Made by a program: the position numbers and the translations under genes
The notes under the pieces: generated by a model
What the model was told of the DNA's origin: nothing
The model's input: the letters and a program-made list of their open reading frames with translations, nothing else
Databases searched by the model: none
In this document: positions 1 through 9,491 of the stretch, piece by piece
Layout of the letters: each line of letters opens with the position of its first letter
Numbering within the stretch: position 1 is the stretch's first letter
Assembly: GCA_964622255.1 (NCBI GenBank)
Contig: CAZUPK010000012.1
Location: 5,004 to 69,003 of the forward strand
Direction of reading: 5' to 3'
Length of the DNA stretch: 64,000 nt
From: SZUA-1377 sp964622255
GTDB lineage: Bacteria; Campylobacterota; Campylobacteria; Campylobacterales; QNZT01

Positions 1-1661
1 TCTAAGTTTTTCATAAAAACACTCTCTGTAAGCTCTAAGTTTAGATAGTTTGGATTATAATCATACTTTTTAAGAAGTGTTTTGATAGTATCAAGCAAAT
101 CACTTTGTAGAAGTTGCACTGCAGAGATATTTACAGAAATCTCAAAATCGCTCCAACCTTTATTATGAATACTCTTTGCTGTTTTTATAGACTCTTCTAA
201 AACAAGTTTTCCTATCTCTAAGATAAGGTTATTATCTTCTGCCACAGGGATAAAATCAAGGGGTGGTATCTTTTTCAATCTAGAATGCTCCCATCTAACG
301 AGTGCTTCAGCTCCCACTATCTCTTTTGTTTTACTATCAACTTGAGGCTGGTAAACTACAAAAAACTCACCATTTTTCAAAGCTTCTCTTAAATCTCTAT
401 CCATTTGTATCTTTTTTGTAAGTTCATCATACATACTTGGCATAAAATATCTAAAATCACTCCTTTTAGACTCTTTTGCTTTATCTAGTGCCATATCTGC
501 CGAACTCATAAGCTTATCTAAGTCATTTGCATCACTAGGATAAAAACTAGCTCCGATACTTATATCAAAATTTATACTACTTCCATCTACCTCAAATGGC
601 ACTTTAAAAAGCTCCATAATACGATTTATAATTTTTGTTGAATCTAAATCATTTTCCAAATCATCAACTATGATAGCAAAACTATCACCACCAATTCTTG
701 CAATAATATCATAGTCTCTAAGACTTGAGTTTAATCTCTTTGCAACCATTTGTAAAAGTATATCACCATAGTTCATACCCAAAACAAGATTTATCGATTT
801 AAAGTTTTTTATATCCAAAAGTAAAAGCATCAAGCTAGTATTTTTACCTCTAGCAACTTTATTCATACTATAAGAGAGTTTTTGCAAAAAAAGATTTTTA
901 TTTGGCAGATCAGTAAGTAAATCATAGGATGCTAAATAATCAAGCTTTTGAGCTTGTGAAAATTCTTTTGTCTGATTATGAGAAGTTAAAAGGAGTCTCA
1001 CATCTCTATGTTTATGATTGTAAAGTTTATACTCCCAATAAACAACTCTTTTGGACCCATCTTTACACTTTATAGGAAAATTATCTATTATTGAAAGATA
1101 TTTTTTTCTAAAAGAATCTTGTAGTTGAGCTAAAATCTTTTCCTTATAAGCATTAGGTAAAAACAGTTCTACAAAATTTCTATCAATCACCTCATCTTTT
1201 TTATATCCTGTAAGAAATGATGCTTGTTCATTAAAGCCTTTTATATACCCATTTTTATCCAAAACTATAACTACATCTTTTGTCTCTTTTTCATTTACAA
1301 TATCCCTTAAAAAGGTTCTTTTCTCTTTTTTTATAGAAAAAATCACAAAGGTTATATTATTTTTGTTATACCTGACTACTGTATTTAAAAAACTAAGTTT
1401 TGCATCTTTTGTTTTAAACTCAACCTCTAAAAAATCAAATGTCTTCTTATCTCTTAAATCAGATAACATACCGTCTTTTGAATGAGATGGGATAATAGTA
1501 TCAAACAAACTCTTTCCTACAATCTCACTCTCTTTATAACCCAAAAGATATTCACTAGCACTGTTCCAACCTGTGATGTGATACCTTTTATCTATAGAAA
1601 AAAGCCCTATATCCCTCTCATTTTTATCCAAAAAACCGGCACATAAACCATTTACATCCAT
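1..1661 (-). CDS. PAS-PAS-GGDEF-EAL cyclic-di-GMP protein, 3' end outside window
   Basis: This is a sensory protein of c-di-GMP metabolism; 553 codons lie in the window and the gene runs off the left edge. It starts at ATG 1661 after AAGGAAAA. Order: PAS about residues 15-110, a second PAS about 118-235, GGDEF about 245-405, EAL from about 430. The GGDEF signature reads GGDSF (residues 324-328), so the catalytic Glu is Ser; the inhibitory-site RxxD (RDYD) just before it is kept. The EAL part has EALVRW (EAL at 452-454), NISAVQL and LELTES, so as far as visible it looks like an active phosphodiesterase. No membrane segment or signal peptide is seen, so it should be cytosolic. I infer that it degrades c-di-GMP, with the GGDEF domain acting as a regulatory nucleotide-binding unit. 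Confidence 0.93.
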   Translation of the reverse strand, partial: MDVNGLCAGFLDKNERDIGLFSIDKRYHITGWNSASEYLLGYKESEIVGKSLFDTIIPSHSKDGMLSDLRDKKTFDFLEVEFKTKDAKLSFLNTVVRYNKNNITFVIFSIKKEKRTFLRDIVNEKETKDVVIVLDKNGYIKGFNEQASFLTGYKKDEVIDRNFVELFLPNAYKEKILAQLQDSFRKKYLSIIDNFPIKCKDGSKRVVYWEYKLYNHKHRDVRLLLTSHNQTKEFSQAQKLDYLASYDLLTDLPNKNLFLQKLSYSMNKVARGKNTSLMLLLLDIKNFKSINLVLGMNYGDILLQMVAKRLNSSLRDYDIIARIGGDSFAIIVDDLENDLDSTKIINRIMELFKVPFEVDGSSINFDISIGASFYPSDANDLDKLMSSADMALDKAKESKRSDFRYFMPSMYDELTKKIQMDRDLREALKNGEFFVVYQPQVDSKTKEIVGAEALVRWEHSRLKKIPPLDFIPVAEDNNLILEIGKLVLEESIKTAKSIHNKGWSDFEISVNISAVQLLQSDLLDTIKTLLKKYDYNPNYLNLELTESVFMKNL

Positions 1662-1717
1662 AAATTTTCCTTAATTAGAGATAACTTATGGACATATCGA
1701 CACTTTACAAAAAAGTT

Positions 1718-2218
1718 TTAATTGTATCCTCCGATTCCACAGCCAGAACCATATCCACCAACTACACCGGTATTTATCTCTTCCTCTGTCGCATCCCTAA
1801 CATCTTTGATAGTTACATCAAAAGCTAAATCTTTTCCAGCTAACGGATGGTTATAATCAACCGTTACACTGTCTTCATCAAAATCAGCCACTGTTACCAT
1901 AACAGTTTGTCCACCTTCACTCTGTCCATATAATTGCATACCTTTTTCAAGCTCTATTCCTACAAACTGCTCTCTTGGTAGAGTTTCTAAGGCTTTTGGA
2001 TCTCTTTCTCCATAAGCTGCTACTGCTAGAACCTCCACAACTCTACTGTCACCTTTACTCATAGTTTTTATAGACTCTTCTAGTCCCGGGATTATCTGTC
2101 CTTTTCCAACTATAAACTCTAACGGAGCATATCCTTTGTTGCTATCTAAAATTTCACTTTCACCCATTTGGGTTAAGCTATACTCTATAGATACAACTTG
2201 ATTGTCACTGATTGCCAT
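1718..2218 (-). CDS. slyD: FKBP-type peptidyl-prolyl isomerase SlyD
   Basis: This is a cytosolic prolyl isomerase and chaperone of the SlyD family (166 aa). Residues 1-70 plus 120-140 form the FKBP fold (start VSIEYSL, then PLEFIVGKGQIIPGLE), interrupted by the insert-in-flap chaperone domain (about 70-120, with YGERDP and DYNHPLAGKDL). The C-terminal tail is only a short glycine-rich stretch with one Cys (GSGCGIGGYN). The His/Cys-rich metal tail of enterobacterial SlyD is absent, so a nickel-delivery role is doubtful. It is the last gene of the atp-tol-pal array, the same position slyD has in Campylobacter. Confidence 0.95.
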   Translation of the reverse strand: MAISDNQVVSIEYSLTQMGESEILDSNKGYAPLEFIVGKGQIIPGLEESIKTMSKGDSRVVEVLAVAAYGERDPKALETLPREQFVGIELEKGMQLYGQSEGGQTVMVTVADFDEDSVTVDYNHPLAGKDLAFDVTIKDVRDATEEEINTGVVGGYGSGCGIGGYN

Positions 2219-2254
2219 AATATTTCCTTTTTATTGATTAAGCACCGATTTTAG

Positions 2255-3124
2255 CTAAAGATTCTTAAGATACTTAGTTGCAAATTTTGCTTCCACTGTT
2301 TTTGGAAAAGCATCTTTTACAATATTTAAAAACTTTTCAGCTCCCTTTTTATCACCTTTGTTTTTAAAACTTATACCCGTATGTAAAAGCAATTTTGGTA
2401 AAAATTTTGAATCATCTTTCAAATTTACACTCTTTTTATAAAAAGCTATAGCTTCATCATACTTCATTTGATAGTAAAAACACTCTCCCATTTTAAAGTA
2501 GGTATTGTAAAGATTGTATTTTTTTGATGATGCAATAAGATAGTTACCAAGTGCTTCTTTATATCTTTTTCTTTTAAAAAGCTTTTCTGCCTTTAAAAAA
2601 GCCTCCTTTGCACTTAGATTTCTATCTTTTATTATCTTTTTTTTCGTATAAGCTGTTTTCTCCTTTTTGTTTTTTATTGCTCCCTCTTTTGGAGGTTTCA
2701 ATTTTTTATAATCTTTTGTTCCACCTTTAGAATAGGACAGCAGCGATATAAGTTTTTCTATAGAACCCTCTATATTTTTAAATCTTCTATCATTTTCTTT
2801 TTCAATATCATCTATTCTTTTTCTTAACTTTAAAATTTCATCATTTAATAAAACACTTTGAGAACTCTCTTTCGTCGTTTGGTAAATCTTATCATTTGTA
2901 GATTCTACAATACTTTTTAAACCTTCAACACTCTCTTTAATAGAATCAAGTTGAAACTTCAACTTAATAAGCTCCTCTTTATTTGCTTTTACCTCCCTTT
3001 GATTTTTAAAAATCAACTTCTCGCTCTCACTTAACTCAATATCTGCAACCCCTCCTCCCACACTATCAAATGATAATGCAAAAAATTTTACAGATATAAA
3101 AAGAATAAAAATATATTTACTCAT
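2255..3124 (-). CDS. cpoB: Tol-Pal system protein YbgF/CpoB
   Basis: This is a periplasmic protein of 289 aa, with a signal peptide at residues 1-18, a long coiled coil (about 30-130, Glu/Lys-rich heptads), a basic linker (about 135-165) and tetratricopeptide repeats to the end (about 170-285: AFLKAEKLFKRKRYKEAL, then YFKMGECFYYQMKYDEAI). CpoB links the Tol-Pal machine to septal peptidoglycan synthesis in E. coli. That exact role here is inferred from family and position: it lies one base after pal and is transcribed with tolQRAB. The order coiled coil then TPR matches the family. Confidence 0.92.
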   Translation of the reverse strand: MSKYIFILFISVKFFALSFDSVGGGVADIELSESEKLIFKNQREVKANKEELIKLKFQLDSIKESVEGLKSIVESTNDKIYQTTKESSQSVLLNDEILKLRKRIDDIEKENDRRFKNIEGSIEKLISLLSYSKGGTKDYKKLKPPKEGAIKNKKEKTAYTKKKIIKDRNLSAKEAFLKAEKLFKRKRYKEALGNYLIASSKKYNLYNTYFKMGECFYYQMKYDEAIAFYKKSVNLKDDSKFLPKLLLHTGISFKNKGDKKGAEKFLNIVKDAFPKTVEAKFATKYLKNL

Positions 3125-3125
3125 C

Positions 3126-3707
3126 TTAGTTTACAATTTTAAAATCAACTCTTCTATTTCGTTGCCAACAAGCATCATTATGCTCGGCACAAACAGGTTT
3201 ACCTTCACCATAGCTTACTATAGATATTTTAGATCTATCAACTCCACTTACAGCTAGTGCCTCTTTTGCACTCTTTGCTCTTTTAAGTCCTAGTGCATAA
3301 TTATATTCATCAGTTCCCCACTCATCACAATTACCCTCTATTCTAACTTTAGAAACTCCTCTTGCCTTAATAATTTTTGCATTATTATATACTTTATCTA
3401 ACTCTCTATCACTTATGACAAATTTATCAAATGCAAAATAAACCGGCTCTATACCATTAACATTTTCAATTGCTACATTTTTACTATCGATTCCTACACT
3501 CTTGAGTTTTTCTATATCTTCATCAACGATTCCACTATCAATAGTATCTGTAGGCACACTATTGTGAATCTGAGCATTTTCCTCTACTTTTTTTACAGGA
3601 GTATTCTTATTATTTATAACCACCGGCTCTACTTCAGGAGCCTTTTGACTACACCCACTAAATATCACACTAACAAATGCTACTAAGAAAAGCAAACTCT
3701 TACCCAT
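3126..3707 (-). CDS. pal: Peptidoglycan-associated lipoprotein Pal
   Basis: This is an outer-membrane lipoprotein of 193 aa that tethers the outer membrane to peptidoglycan and pairs with TolB. A lipoprotein signal ends at Cys19 (VIFSGC). A Pro/Val-rich linker follows, and the OmpA-like domain occupies about residues 88-193. Peptidoglycan-binding features are visible: EGNCDEWGTDEYN, the helix YALGLKRAKSAKEAL and the final QRNRRVDF. The start ATG is preceded by AGGAAGAGGAAG. It is the counterpart of Campylobacter Omp18 by position. Confidence 0.95.
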   Translation of the reverse strand: MGKSLLFLVAFVSVIFSGCSQKAPEVEPVVINNKNTPVKKVEENAQIHNSVPTDTIDSGIVDEDIEKLKSVGIDSKNVAIENVNGIEPVYFAFDKFVISDRELDKVYNNAKIIKARGVSKVRIEGNCDEWGTDEYNYALGLKRAKSAKEALAVSGVDRSKISIVSYGEGKPVCAEHNDACWQRNRRVDFKIVN

Positions 3708-3761
3708 CTTCCTCTTCCTTTTGTTTATTCAACTTAAATTATATAAGAAATCAAATTAATT

Positions 3762-4994
3762 TTACCAATCTATCGATTGAATTTTCCCTACATTTAAAGG
3801 GAAAAGAAAACTCCTATTTGCATTTAACCTTATTATTCCTATTGCACTTTTATTACCCATATATTTAATAAAAATAATACTCTCTCCATTAGAGCCAAAT
3901 CTAGGATACATATTTTTTCCGGTTTGAGTAAGTTTTCTTATACTATCAGTTTGAGTAGATATAAGATAGAGATTAAATACATTGTCTCCAAAAGCTCTAT
4001 TTGTCTCTCTTGATGAGTAAACTATATATTTTCCAAAAGTTGAACACGAACTATTGTTTCTACCGTGATAAACCATTTGAGAAACTTTGCCACCATAGAG
4101 AGGTTTTGAAAAAATATTTGGATATCCAAGCCTTGAAGATACAAAAACTATCCCTGCACCATCATCAACAAAGTTACCACCAACATCTATACCGTCAAAG
4201 GTTGTAAGTCGCCTCTTACTACCATCATTTATATCCATAAGATATATATCTGGTTGGTCATTTGGAGCCATAGTAACTAATATCTTTGAACCATCCTTAC
4301 TAACATCCGAACAAACTATCATACCTGAACTTGATGCAATTTTTTGCTTACTACCACTATAAATATCAACTTTATAAAGAGTTGGTTCTCCACTCGCATA
4401 AGATGTATAAAAAAATGCCGTTTGCTTATCATTTGCCCATTTTGGAAAGATATTTAATCCTCCACTCACCATAATTTTTTGAAATGTAAGTGTATAATCT
4501 GCAATAACAACCGAACTGCTCCCTGCAGATGTGTATTTAGAAAATATCACATATCTCTTCATCCAATCAATGGACGGAAGTTTAAAATATCTGTTTAAAT
4601 CAACTACTATAGTATGAGATAAAAAAGGGTATCTAGAACTATCCGAGATAGAATATCTTTTTTTGTATAAAACCCTTTTTGTTGCAAGATTTTCTAAAAT
4701 AACACTCCCCACCAAACCTATACCATTAGATTTAAAATTGCATTTTAAACCCAAACCATCACTTAAGTCTGATGCTAAGTTTTGCACTGAATCATTTACT
4801 ATAAAGTGTGTAGTGACTTTTATATCTCCAATAATAAGTTTTAAAAATCTACTCTTATTTGGAAAAACACCACTACCACTATCCACCACACTAATATTAC
4901 GCTTTTTATCTATCTTTTTTACTATCTCTATTGTAGAGTCATATGAATACAAAGTTGAAATTATTAACCAAACTACTGCTAAATATTTAATCAC
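3762..4994 (-). CDS. tolB: Tol-Pal translocation protein TolB
   Basis: This periplasmic six-bladed beta-propeller protein (410 aa) cycles between Pal and TolA. It has a signal peptide at residues 1-17, an N-terminal alpha/beta domain to about 150, then repeated propeller strands such as VCSDVSKDGSKILVTM, DIYLMDINDGSKRRLTT and GIVFVSSRLGYPNIF. Translation starts at GTG 4994, directly abutting the tolA stop, with AGGAG six bases upstream, so the two genes are translationally coupled. The downstream gap of 54 bases to pal holds no convincing terminator. Confidence 0.96.
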   Translation of the reverse strand: MIKYLAVVWLIISTLYSYDSTIEIVKKIDKKRNISVVDSGSGVFPNKSRFLKLIIGDIKVTTHFIVNDSVQNLASDLSDGLGLKCNFKSNGIGLVGSVILENLATKRVLYKKRYSISDSSRYPFLSHTIVVDLNRYFKLPSIDWMKRYVIFSKYTSAGSSSVVIADYTLTFQKIMVSGGLNIFPKWANDKQTAFFYTSYASGEPTLYKVDIYSGSKQKIASSSGMIVCSDVSKDGSKILVTMAPNDQPDIYLMDINDGSKRRLTTFDGIDVGGNFVDDGAGIVFVSSRLGYPNIFSKPLYGGKVSQMVYHGRNNSSCSTFGKYIVYSSRETNRAFGDNVFNLYLISTQTDSIRKLTQTGKNMYPRFGSNGESIIFIKYMGNKSAIGIIRLNANRSFLFPLNVGKIQSIDW

Positions 4995-5777
4995 CTACAA
5001 CTCCTCTTTATCAGCAAATACAAACTCTGCCTCGATATATCTACCATTATTATATGGTGGAAATTTTTCCCTTACTAAATTATCAAGAAATTGCTTAAGC
5101 TTTGTATCAAAAAAATAATTAAATGATAATTTTAAGTTTCGATAAAACAATCTACCTTTATTATCTATTTTTATGATTACTGTTGCCTTTAAACCATCTT
5201 TTGTTCCTACCGTTTGGTTCCATTTTGGCATAATTATAGAGCTTATTTTTGACCAAAATTTATCGTCATAATCACCTTTTACTTTATTATTTTTATTCTT
5301 AAGTATTTTTTTTATCTTCATAAGCTCTTTTGTTATATCTTTACTATTAAGATTAGCACTTTTAAGAAGTCCTTTTGCTTTTATCTTTTTCAATCTACTA
5401 GCTCGTGCTTTTTCCTCTTTTAATTTTTCCTCTATCTTATTTGCATCCCTTTTAACCCTCATAGTTGAAAAAAGTTCTCTTACATTTTTTTCAATCAAAT
5501 CTCTACTATCGCTCTTTGTTTTTTTATCTCTCTTTGAAAAAACTTTCCCAATTTTTGACTTTTTCTCTTTTTTTAAAGATGGTTGTTTTTGACTTGTTTT
5601 ACTATTTAAAAGTATATCATCAAGATTTACAACTATAGATTTTTCCTCATCATAACCAAATCTTTTTAAATCCTTTAAATCGTCGTGATATATTTTAACT
5701 ACCAAAAAAACTATAAAAAAATAAAAAAGTATTGCACCTATAAAAGAAACTATGTTGATAAGTCTTGTATTAACCAT
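4995..5777 (-). CDS. tolA: TolA/TonB-type periplasm-spanning protein
   Basis: A 260-aa inner-membrane protein with one N-terminal membrane helix (about residues 7-28), a very basic Lys-rich middle part predicted to be helical (about 60-165), and a C-terminal TonB/TolA-like domain (about 170-255; FWSKISSIIMPKWNQTVG and ATVIIKIDNKGRLFYRNL). By position between tolR and tolB it should transmit proton-motive energy from TolQR to TolB-Pal. Annotation pipelines may call it TonB. It overlaps the tolR stop by 8 bases. Confidence 0.88.
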   Translation of the reverse strand: MVNTRLINIVSFIGAILFYFFIVFLVVKIYHDDLKDLKRFGYDEEKSIVVNLDDILLNSKTSQKQPSLKKEKKSKIGKVFSKRDKKTKSDSRDLIEKNVRELFSTMRVKRDANKIEEKLKEEKARASRLKKIKAKGLLKSANLNSKDITKELMKIKKILKNKNNKVKGDYDDKFWSKISSIIMPKWNQTVGTKDGLKATVIIKIDNKGRLFYRNLKLSFNYFFDTKLKQFLDNLVREKFPPYNNGRYIEAEFVFADKEEL

Positions 5778-6159
5778 TTGTTAAAAGTGACACCTTTGAA
5801 AATCCTGACTCTTTTAAAACTTTCAAAACATACATAACATCATTGTATTTTAAATCTTTATCAGCCTTTATAAAAACTACTGTTTTTTTATCATATTTTT
5901 TACTATTAAGCAAAAAATTGTCTGCAAAATTATCAAAATTATACCTGTTGTCTTTTATATAAATAACTCTATTTCCATCTATTCTAACAGTCAAATCCGC
6001 TATCTTTTTTACTGATTTTTTTTGGCTACCAACAGGAAGCTTTATATCTTCTTCATAAACCATAACCGGAGCAGTTACCATAAGTATAGCCATAAGAACT
6101 AGCATAATATCAACAAGTGGAGTGATATTTAAATCTGGATTATCATCCCAATCATACAT
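5770..6159 (-). CDS. tolR: ExbD/TolR biopolymer transport protein
   Basis: A 129-aa protein with the classic ExbD/TolR layout: a short cytoplasmic start, one membrane helix (about residues 13-33) carrying the proton-conducting Asp in PLVDIMLVLMAILM, and a periplasmic domain (KTVVFIKADKDLKYNDVM). With TolQ it forms the proton-driven motor of the Tol-Pal system. It is 7 bases downstream of tolQ and overlaps tolA by 8 bases, so all three are one translational unit. Confidence 0.95.
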   Translation of the reverse strand: MYDWDDNPDLNITPLVDIMLVLMAILMVTAPVMVYEEDIKLPVGSQKKSVKKIADLTVRIDGNRVIYIKDNRYNFDNFADNFLLNSKKYDKKTVVFIKADKDLKYNDVMYVLKVLKESGFSKVSLLTNG

Positions 6160-6166
6160 AACTAAC

Positions 6167-6736
6167 TCAATAATCTTTATATGTTTTTAGTTTTAATATA
6201 TCAATCTCTCTTTGAACAAGTGAGATATACTCATAGGCCTTTCTTTTTAATATAAGATGTATGCTATAAGCTGGAATAGCAACAAAAATTCCCACTGCAG
6301 TCGCCACTAAAGCCTCACTAATAGCAGGTGCTATGACATTTAAACTAGCACTTCCAGCATCTCCCAACTTACTAAAAGTCTTAAGTATAGATACTATAGT
6401 TCCAAAAAGTCCAATAAAGGGAGAAGTTGAGGAGATTATCGCAAGAGTGGATAATCCCTGAGTTACACCTTCTTCAGCAAAACTTTTGCAAACTGATAAA
6501 AGTTCTGTGGTATTACCACCTTTAATACATTTGCTTAAAACTGACTCTTTTTTGATACTACCATCACCTTTAAGCAAACCATTTAAGGAGTCTTTTTCTA
6601 TCTTTTCTAAAGCAGTTATTGTTACAGATTTGGAAAAAAACATCCAAATCGTAACAATAAAATATATAGACAACCATACAAACACGATGATAGATGCGAT
6701 ACCACCGCCAAATATGAAGTCTAAGACTGTCCCCAT
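6167..6736 (-). CDS. tolQ: ExbB/TolQ motor protein
   Basis: An integral membrane protein with three helices (about residues 8-30, 105-130 and 143-165 of the 189-aa form). The signature is SSTSPFIGLFGTIVSILKTF, followed by ISEALVATAVGIFVAIPAY. It forms the channel pentamer around TolR. A GTG at 6763 in frame would add nine residues but overlaps atpC and has only a weak ribosome site. I chose ATG 6736 (MGTVLDF), which follows AAAGGGA and places the membrane helix near the N-terminus, as in relatives. Confidence 0.93.
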   Translation of the reverse strand: MGTVLDFIFGGGIASIIVFVWLSIYFIVTIWMFFSKSVTITALEKIEKDSLNGLLKGDGSIKKESVLSKCIKGGNTTELLSVCKSFAEEGVTQGLSTLAIISSTSPFIGLFGTIVSILKTFSKLGDAGSASLNVIAPAISEALVATAVGIFVAIPAYSIHLILKRKAYEYISLVQREIDILKLKTYKDY

Positions 6737-6740
6737 AATA

Positions 6741-7130
6741 TTATAAAAATCCCTTTGTGGCACTTTCTAACTTACTTTTTGCAGCAGCTATAGCCATATC
6801 ATTATCCCCAATACTAGCTATTAGCTCATTAGCCTCTTCAATCTTTGCCTTTATCTCACTATCACTACCACCAATAGCAACAGCACCATCAGCAAGGATA
6901 GTTATACCACTCTCTTCTATTTTTATATGTCCCCAATTTATAGCAACCAAACCTTTTGTTCCATCTGCTTTTTCATACTCGATAACACCAGCTTGAAGAA
7001 GAGTTATCAAAGATGCATGACGAGGAAGTATCCCAAACTCCCCCTCTTTTCCCGGAACAGTTACCATTTTTACTTGGTCATCAAATAGTGCACCTTGTGG
7101 AGTAACTATTTCTAATCTCATTGTTTCCAT
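6741..7130 (-). CDS. atpC: ATP synthase F1 subunit epsilon
   Basis: The central-stalk epsilon subunit (129 aa). An N-terminal beta-sandwich (about residues 4-85; LEIVTPQGALFDDQVKMVTV and GEFGILPRHASLITLL) is followed by a short helical hairpin (about 95-129). It couples rotation to catalysis and can inhibit ATP hydrolysis. ATG 7130 is preferred over TTG 7133 because AAGGAT lies at good spacing. It is the last atp gene and is followed at once by tolQ. Confidence 0.97.
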   Translation of the reverse strand: METMRLEIVTPQGALFDDQVKMVTVPGKEGEFGILPRHASLITLLQAGVIEYEKADGTKGLVAINWGHIKIEESGITILADGAVAIGGSDSEIKAKIEEANELIASIGDNDMAIAAAKSKLESATKGFL

Positions 7131-7166
7131 CAATTATCCTTTTTGAACAAAAAGATAGGTTCCACC

Positions 7167-8564
7167 CTATCCTTTCATCTTTTCAGCTTTTTCTATTACT
7201 TCTTCTATATTTCCTACCATATAAAATGCATTTTCAGGTAGTTCATCATACTTACCAGCTAAAATTCCCTCAAAAGCATCTAAGGTCTCTTCTAAACTTA
7301 CATATTTACCAGGACTACCAGTAAATACTTCAGCAACAAAGAACGGCTGAGATAAGAACTTTTCTATCTTTCTTGCTCTTTCAACAACCTGTTTATCTTC
7401 CTCACTAAGCTCATCCATACCCAAGATAGCAATAATATCTTGCAAATCTTTATATTTTTGAAGAATAGCTTGAACACCTCTTGCCACATTGTAATGCCTC
7501 TCACCAATAATAACAGGATCAAGCATCCTTGATGTGCTATCAAGTGGGTCAACTGCAGGATAGATACCTTTTTCTGCAATAGCCCTGTTAAGAACTGTTG
7601 TAGCATCTAAGTGTGCAAAAACAGTTGCAGGAGCTGGATCTGTAAGGTCATCTGCAGGAACATAAACAGCTTGAACCGAAGTAATAGAACCTTTTTTGGT
7701 TGATGTAATCCTCTCCTGTAAAGCACCCATTTCTCTAGCAAGTGTTGGTTGATAACCAACCGCTGAAGGGATTCTTCCTAAAAGTGCTGACATCTCTGAA
7801 CCTGATTGAGCATACCTAAAAATATTATCAATAAACATAAGAACATCAAGTCCCATCTCATCTCTAAAATATTCTGCCATAGTAATACCAGTTAGAGCAA
7901 TCCTATTTCTAGCTCCCGGAGGCTCACTCATTTGTCCATAGCACAGTGCAACTTTATCAAGCACATTTGACTCTTTCATCTCATTATAAAGGTCATTACC
8001 TTCCCTTGTCCTTTCACCAACACCAGCAAACACTGAGTAACCACTATGTTTAAATGCAACATTGTGAATAAGTTCCATAATAATAACCGTTTTACCAACA
8101 CCAGCACCACCAAATAATCCAACCTTACCACCCTTTGCATATGGTGCAAGAAGATCAACCACTTTAATACCGGTTTCAAAAATCTCACTATCAGTATTTT
8201 GTTCATCAAAAGAAGGCGGTTCTCTGTGTATAGGCCAATAATTTTTTGCCTCTATAGGCTCACCTTCATCAATAACATCACCAACAACATTGAAAATTCT
8301 CCCAAGAACTTCTTCACCAACCGGAACCTTTATAGGACTTCCCAGTGCTTTAACCTTCAATCCCCTTGAAAGTCCCTCACTCATATCCATAGCAATGGTT
8401 CTAACTCTGTTGTCACCAACATGAGCTGCAACCTCTAATACAAGTTTTACCGGCTTTCCATCAACCTCATAATTTACCTCTATTGCTTCGTTGATTTCAG
8501 GAAGATAATTCTCAAAATCAACATCAACAACAGGACCGATTACCTGTGAAATAATTCCTTCCAT
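7167..8564 (-). CDS. atpD: ATP synthase F1 subunit beta
   Basis: The catalytic beta subunit (465 aa). Walker A is GGAGVGKTVIIMELI (about residue 150). The catalytic Glu lies in GERTREGNDLY, and the DELSEED-like motif reads MDELSEEDKQV. The open frame extends 22 codons further upstream, but that stretch overlaps the atpG end and has no ribosome site. ATG 8564 (MEGIISQVIGPVVDVDF) follows AAGGAGC and matches the family start. Confidence 0.99.
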   Translation of the reverse strand: MEGIISQVIGPVVDVDFENYLPEINEAIEVNYEVDGKPVKLVLEVAAHVGDNRVRTIAMDMSEGLSRGLKVKALGSPIKVPVGEEVLGRIFNVVGDVIDEGEPIEAKNYWPIHREPPSFDEQNTDSEIFETGIKVVDLLAPYAKGGKVGLFGGAGVGKTVIIMELIHNVAFKHSGYSVFAGVGERTREGNDLYNEMKESNVLDKVALCYGQMSEPPGARNRIALTGITMAEYFRDEMGLDVLMFIDNIFRYAQSGSEMSALLGRIPSAVGYQPTLAREMGALQERITSTKKGSITSVQAVYVPADDLTDPAPATVFAHLDATTVLNRAIAEKGIYPAVDPLDSTSRMLDPVIIGERHYNVARGVQAILQKYKDLQDIIAILGMDELSEEDKQVVERARKIEKFLSQPFFVAEVFTGSPGKYVSLEETLDAFEGILAGKYDELPENAFYMVGNIEEVIEKAEKMKG

Positions 8565-8598
8565 TTTTATTATGCTCCTTAATTTTTCTTTTTTATTA

Positions 8599-9480
8599 TT
8601 ATAATGCTTCCATACCACTGATGATTTCAATCAGCTCAGTAGTAATTGCTTCTTGTCTTGCTTTATTATAACTTATAGTTAACTGTTCAACCCTCTCTTT
8701 AGCATTGTTAGTTGCATTGTCCATTGCTTGCATTCTTGCACTATGTTCTGCTGCAAGTGAATCAATCAATGCATAATACATATTGTATTCGATATATTTT
8801 CTAACCAACTCCTCAAGCACCTTTTCCTCATCTTCCGCCTCTATTTCCATCATAGAAGTTACCTTTTCTTCTGGAACATCTATAGTATCTACCGGCACAA
8901 GATTTATTGTTTTTAACTCTTGAGTTATCATATTTTTATAACCGTTGTGAACGAGGACAATTTTGTCAGTTTTACCCTCAACAAAATCCTCTACTGCTTT
9001 ATTTACAACATCCACAGCCTTTTCATAAGTAGGAGATGCACTAACCCCAACATACTCTTCTAAAACATCTATACCTTGAAAGTTAAAAAAGTCTATACCT
9101 TTTCTACCAACAGCTCTTAGTCTAACAGTAGCACCTTTTGACTCATACTCATCCATCAAAGATCTTACTTTTTTTATAGTTTGGATATTAAAGCCACCAC
9201 AAAGACCTTTATCAGCTGTTACGAAAAGTATATCGACTACTTTTTCATTGTCATTTTTTTCAAAAAACTTAAGTGTACTTCCACCAGCTTTAAATTTGTT
9301 TATCTTATCAGAAATCTCATTCATCATTTTGTTAAGTTTTACTGCATACTCACGAGATCTTTTTGCAACCTCTTCTGCACGACGAAGCTTAGCGGTTGAT
9401 ACTAACTTCATTGCTCTTGTGGTTTTTTGAGTATTCTTAACAGATGCGATATTTCTTTTTATATCTTTTAGATTTGCCAT
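8599..9480 (-). CDS. atpG: ATP synthase F1 subunit gamma
   Basis: The rotor-shaft gamma subunit (293 aa). The conserved N-terminal helix is IKRNIASVKNTQKTTRAMKL, the Rossmann-like middle includes ADKGLCGGFN, and the C-terminal helix includes SARMQAMDNATNNAKE and ends with the family motif RQEAITTELIEIISGMEAL. It lies between atpA and atpD in the standard order, 11 bases downstream of atpA. Confidence 0.98.
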   Translation of the reverse strand: MANLKDIKRNIASVKNTQKTTRAMKLVSTAKLRRAEEVAKRSREYAVKLNKMMNEISDKINKFKAGGSTLKFFEKNDNEKVVDILFVTADKGLCGGFNIQTIKKVRSLMDEYESKGATVRLRAVGRKGIDFFNFQGIDVLEEYVGVSASPTYEKAVDVVNKAVEDFVEGKTDKIVLVHNGYKNMITQELKTINLVPVDTIDVPEEKVTSMMEIEAEDEEKVLEELVRKYIEYNMYYALIDSLAAEHSARMQAMDNATNNAKERVEQLTISYNKARQEAITTELIEIISGMEAL

Positions 9481-9491
9481 CTTTGCTTACC

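Noticed and set aside
4663..5118. 151-codon open frame on the plus strand
   Set aside because: It spans the tolB/tolA junction antisense to both; no ribosome site and no recognisable protein.
7167..8630. Longer atpD starting at 8630
   Set aside because: The extra 22 residues are low complexity, overlap atpG and lack a ribosome site; ATG 8564 has AAGGAGC and the family N-terminus.
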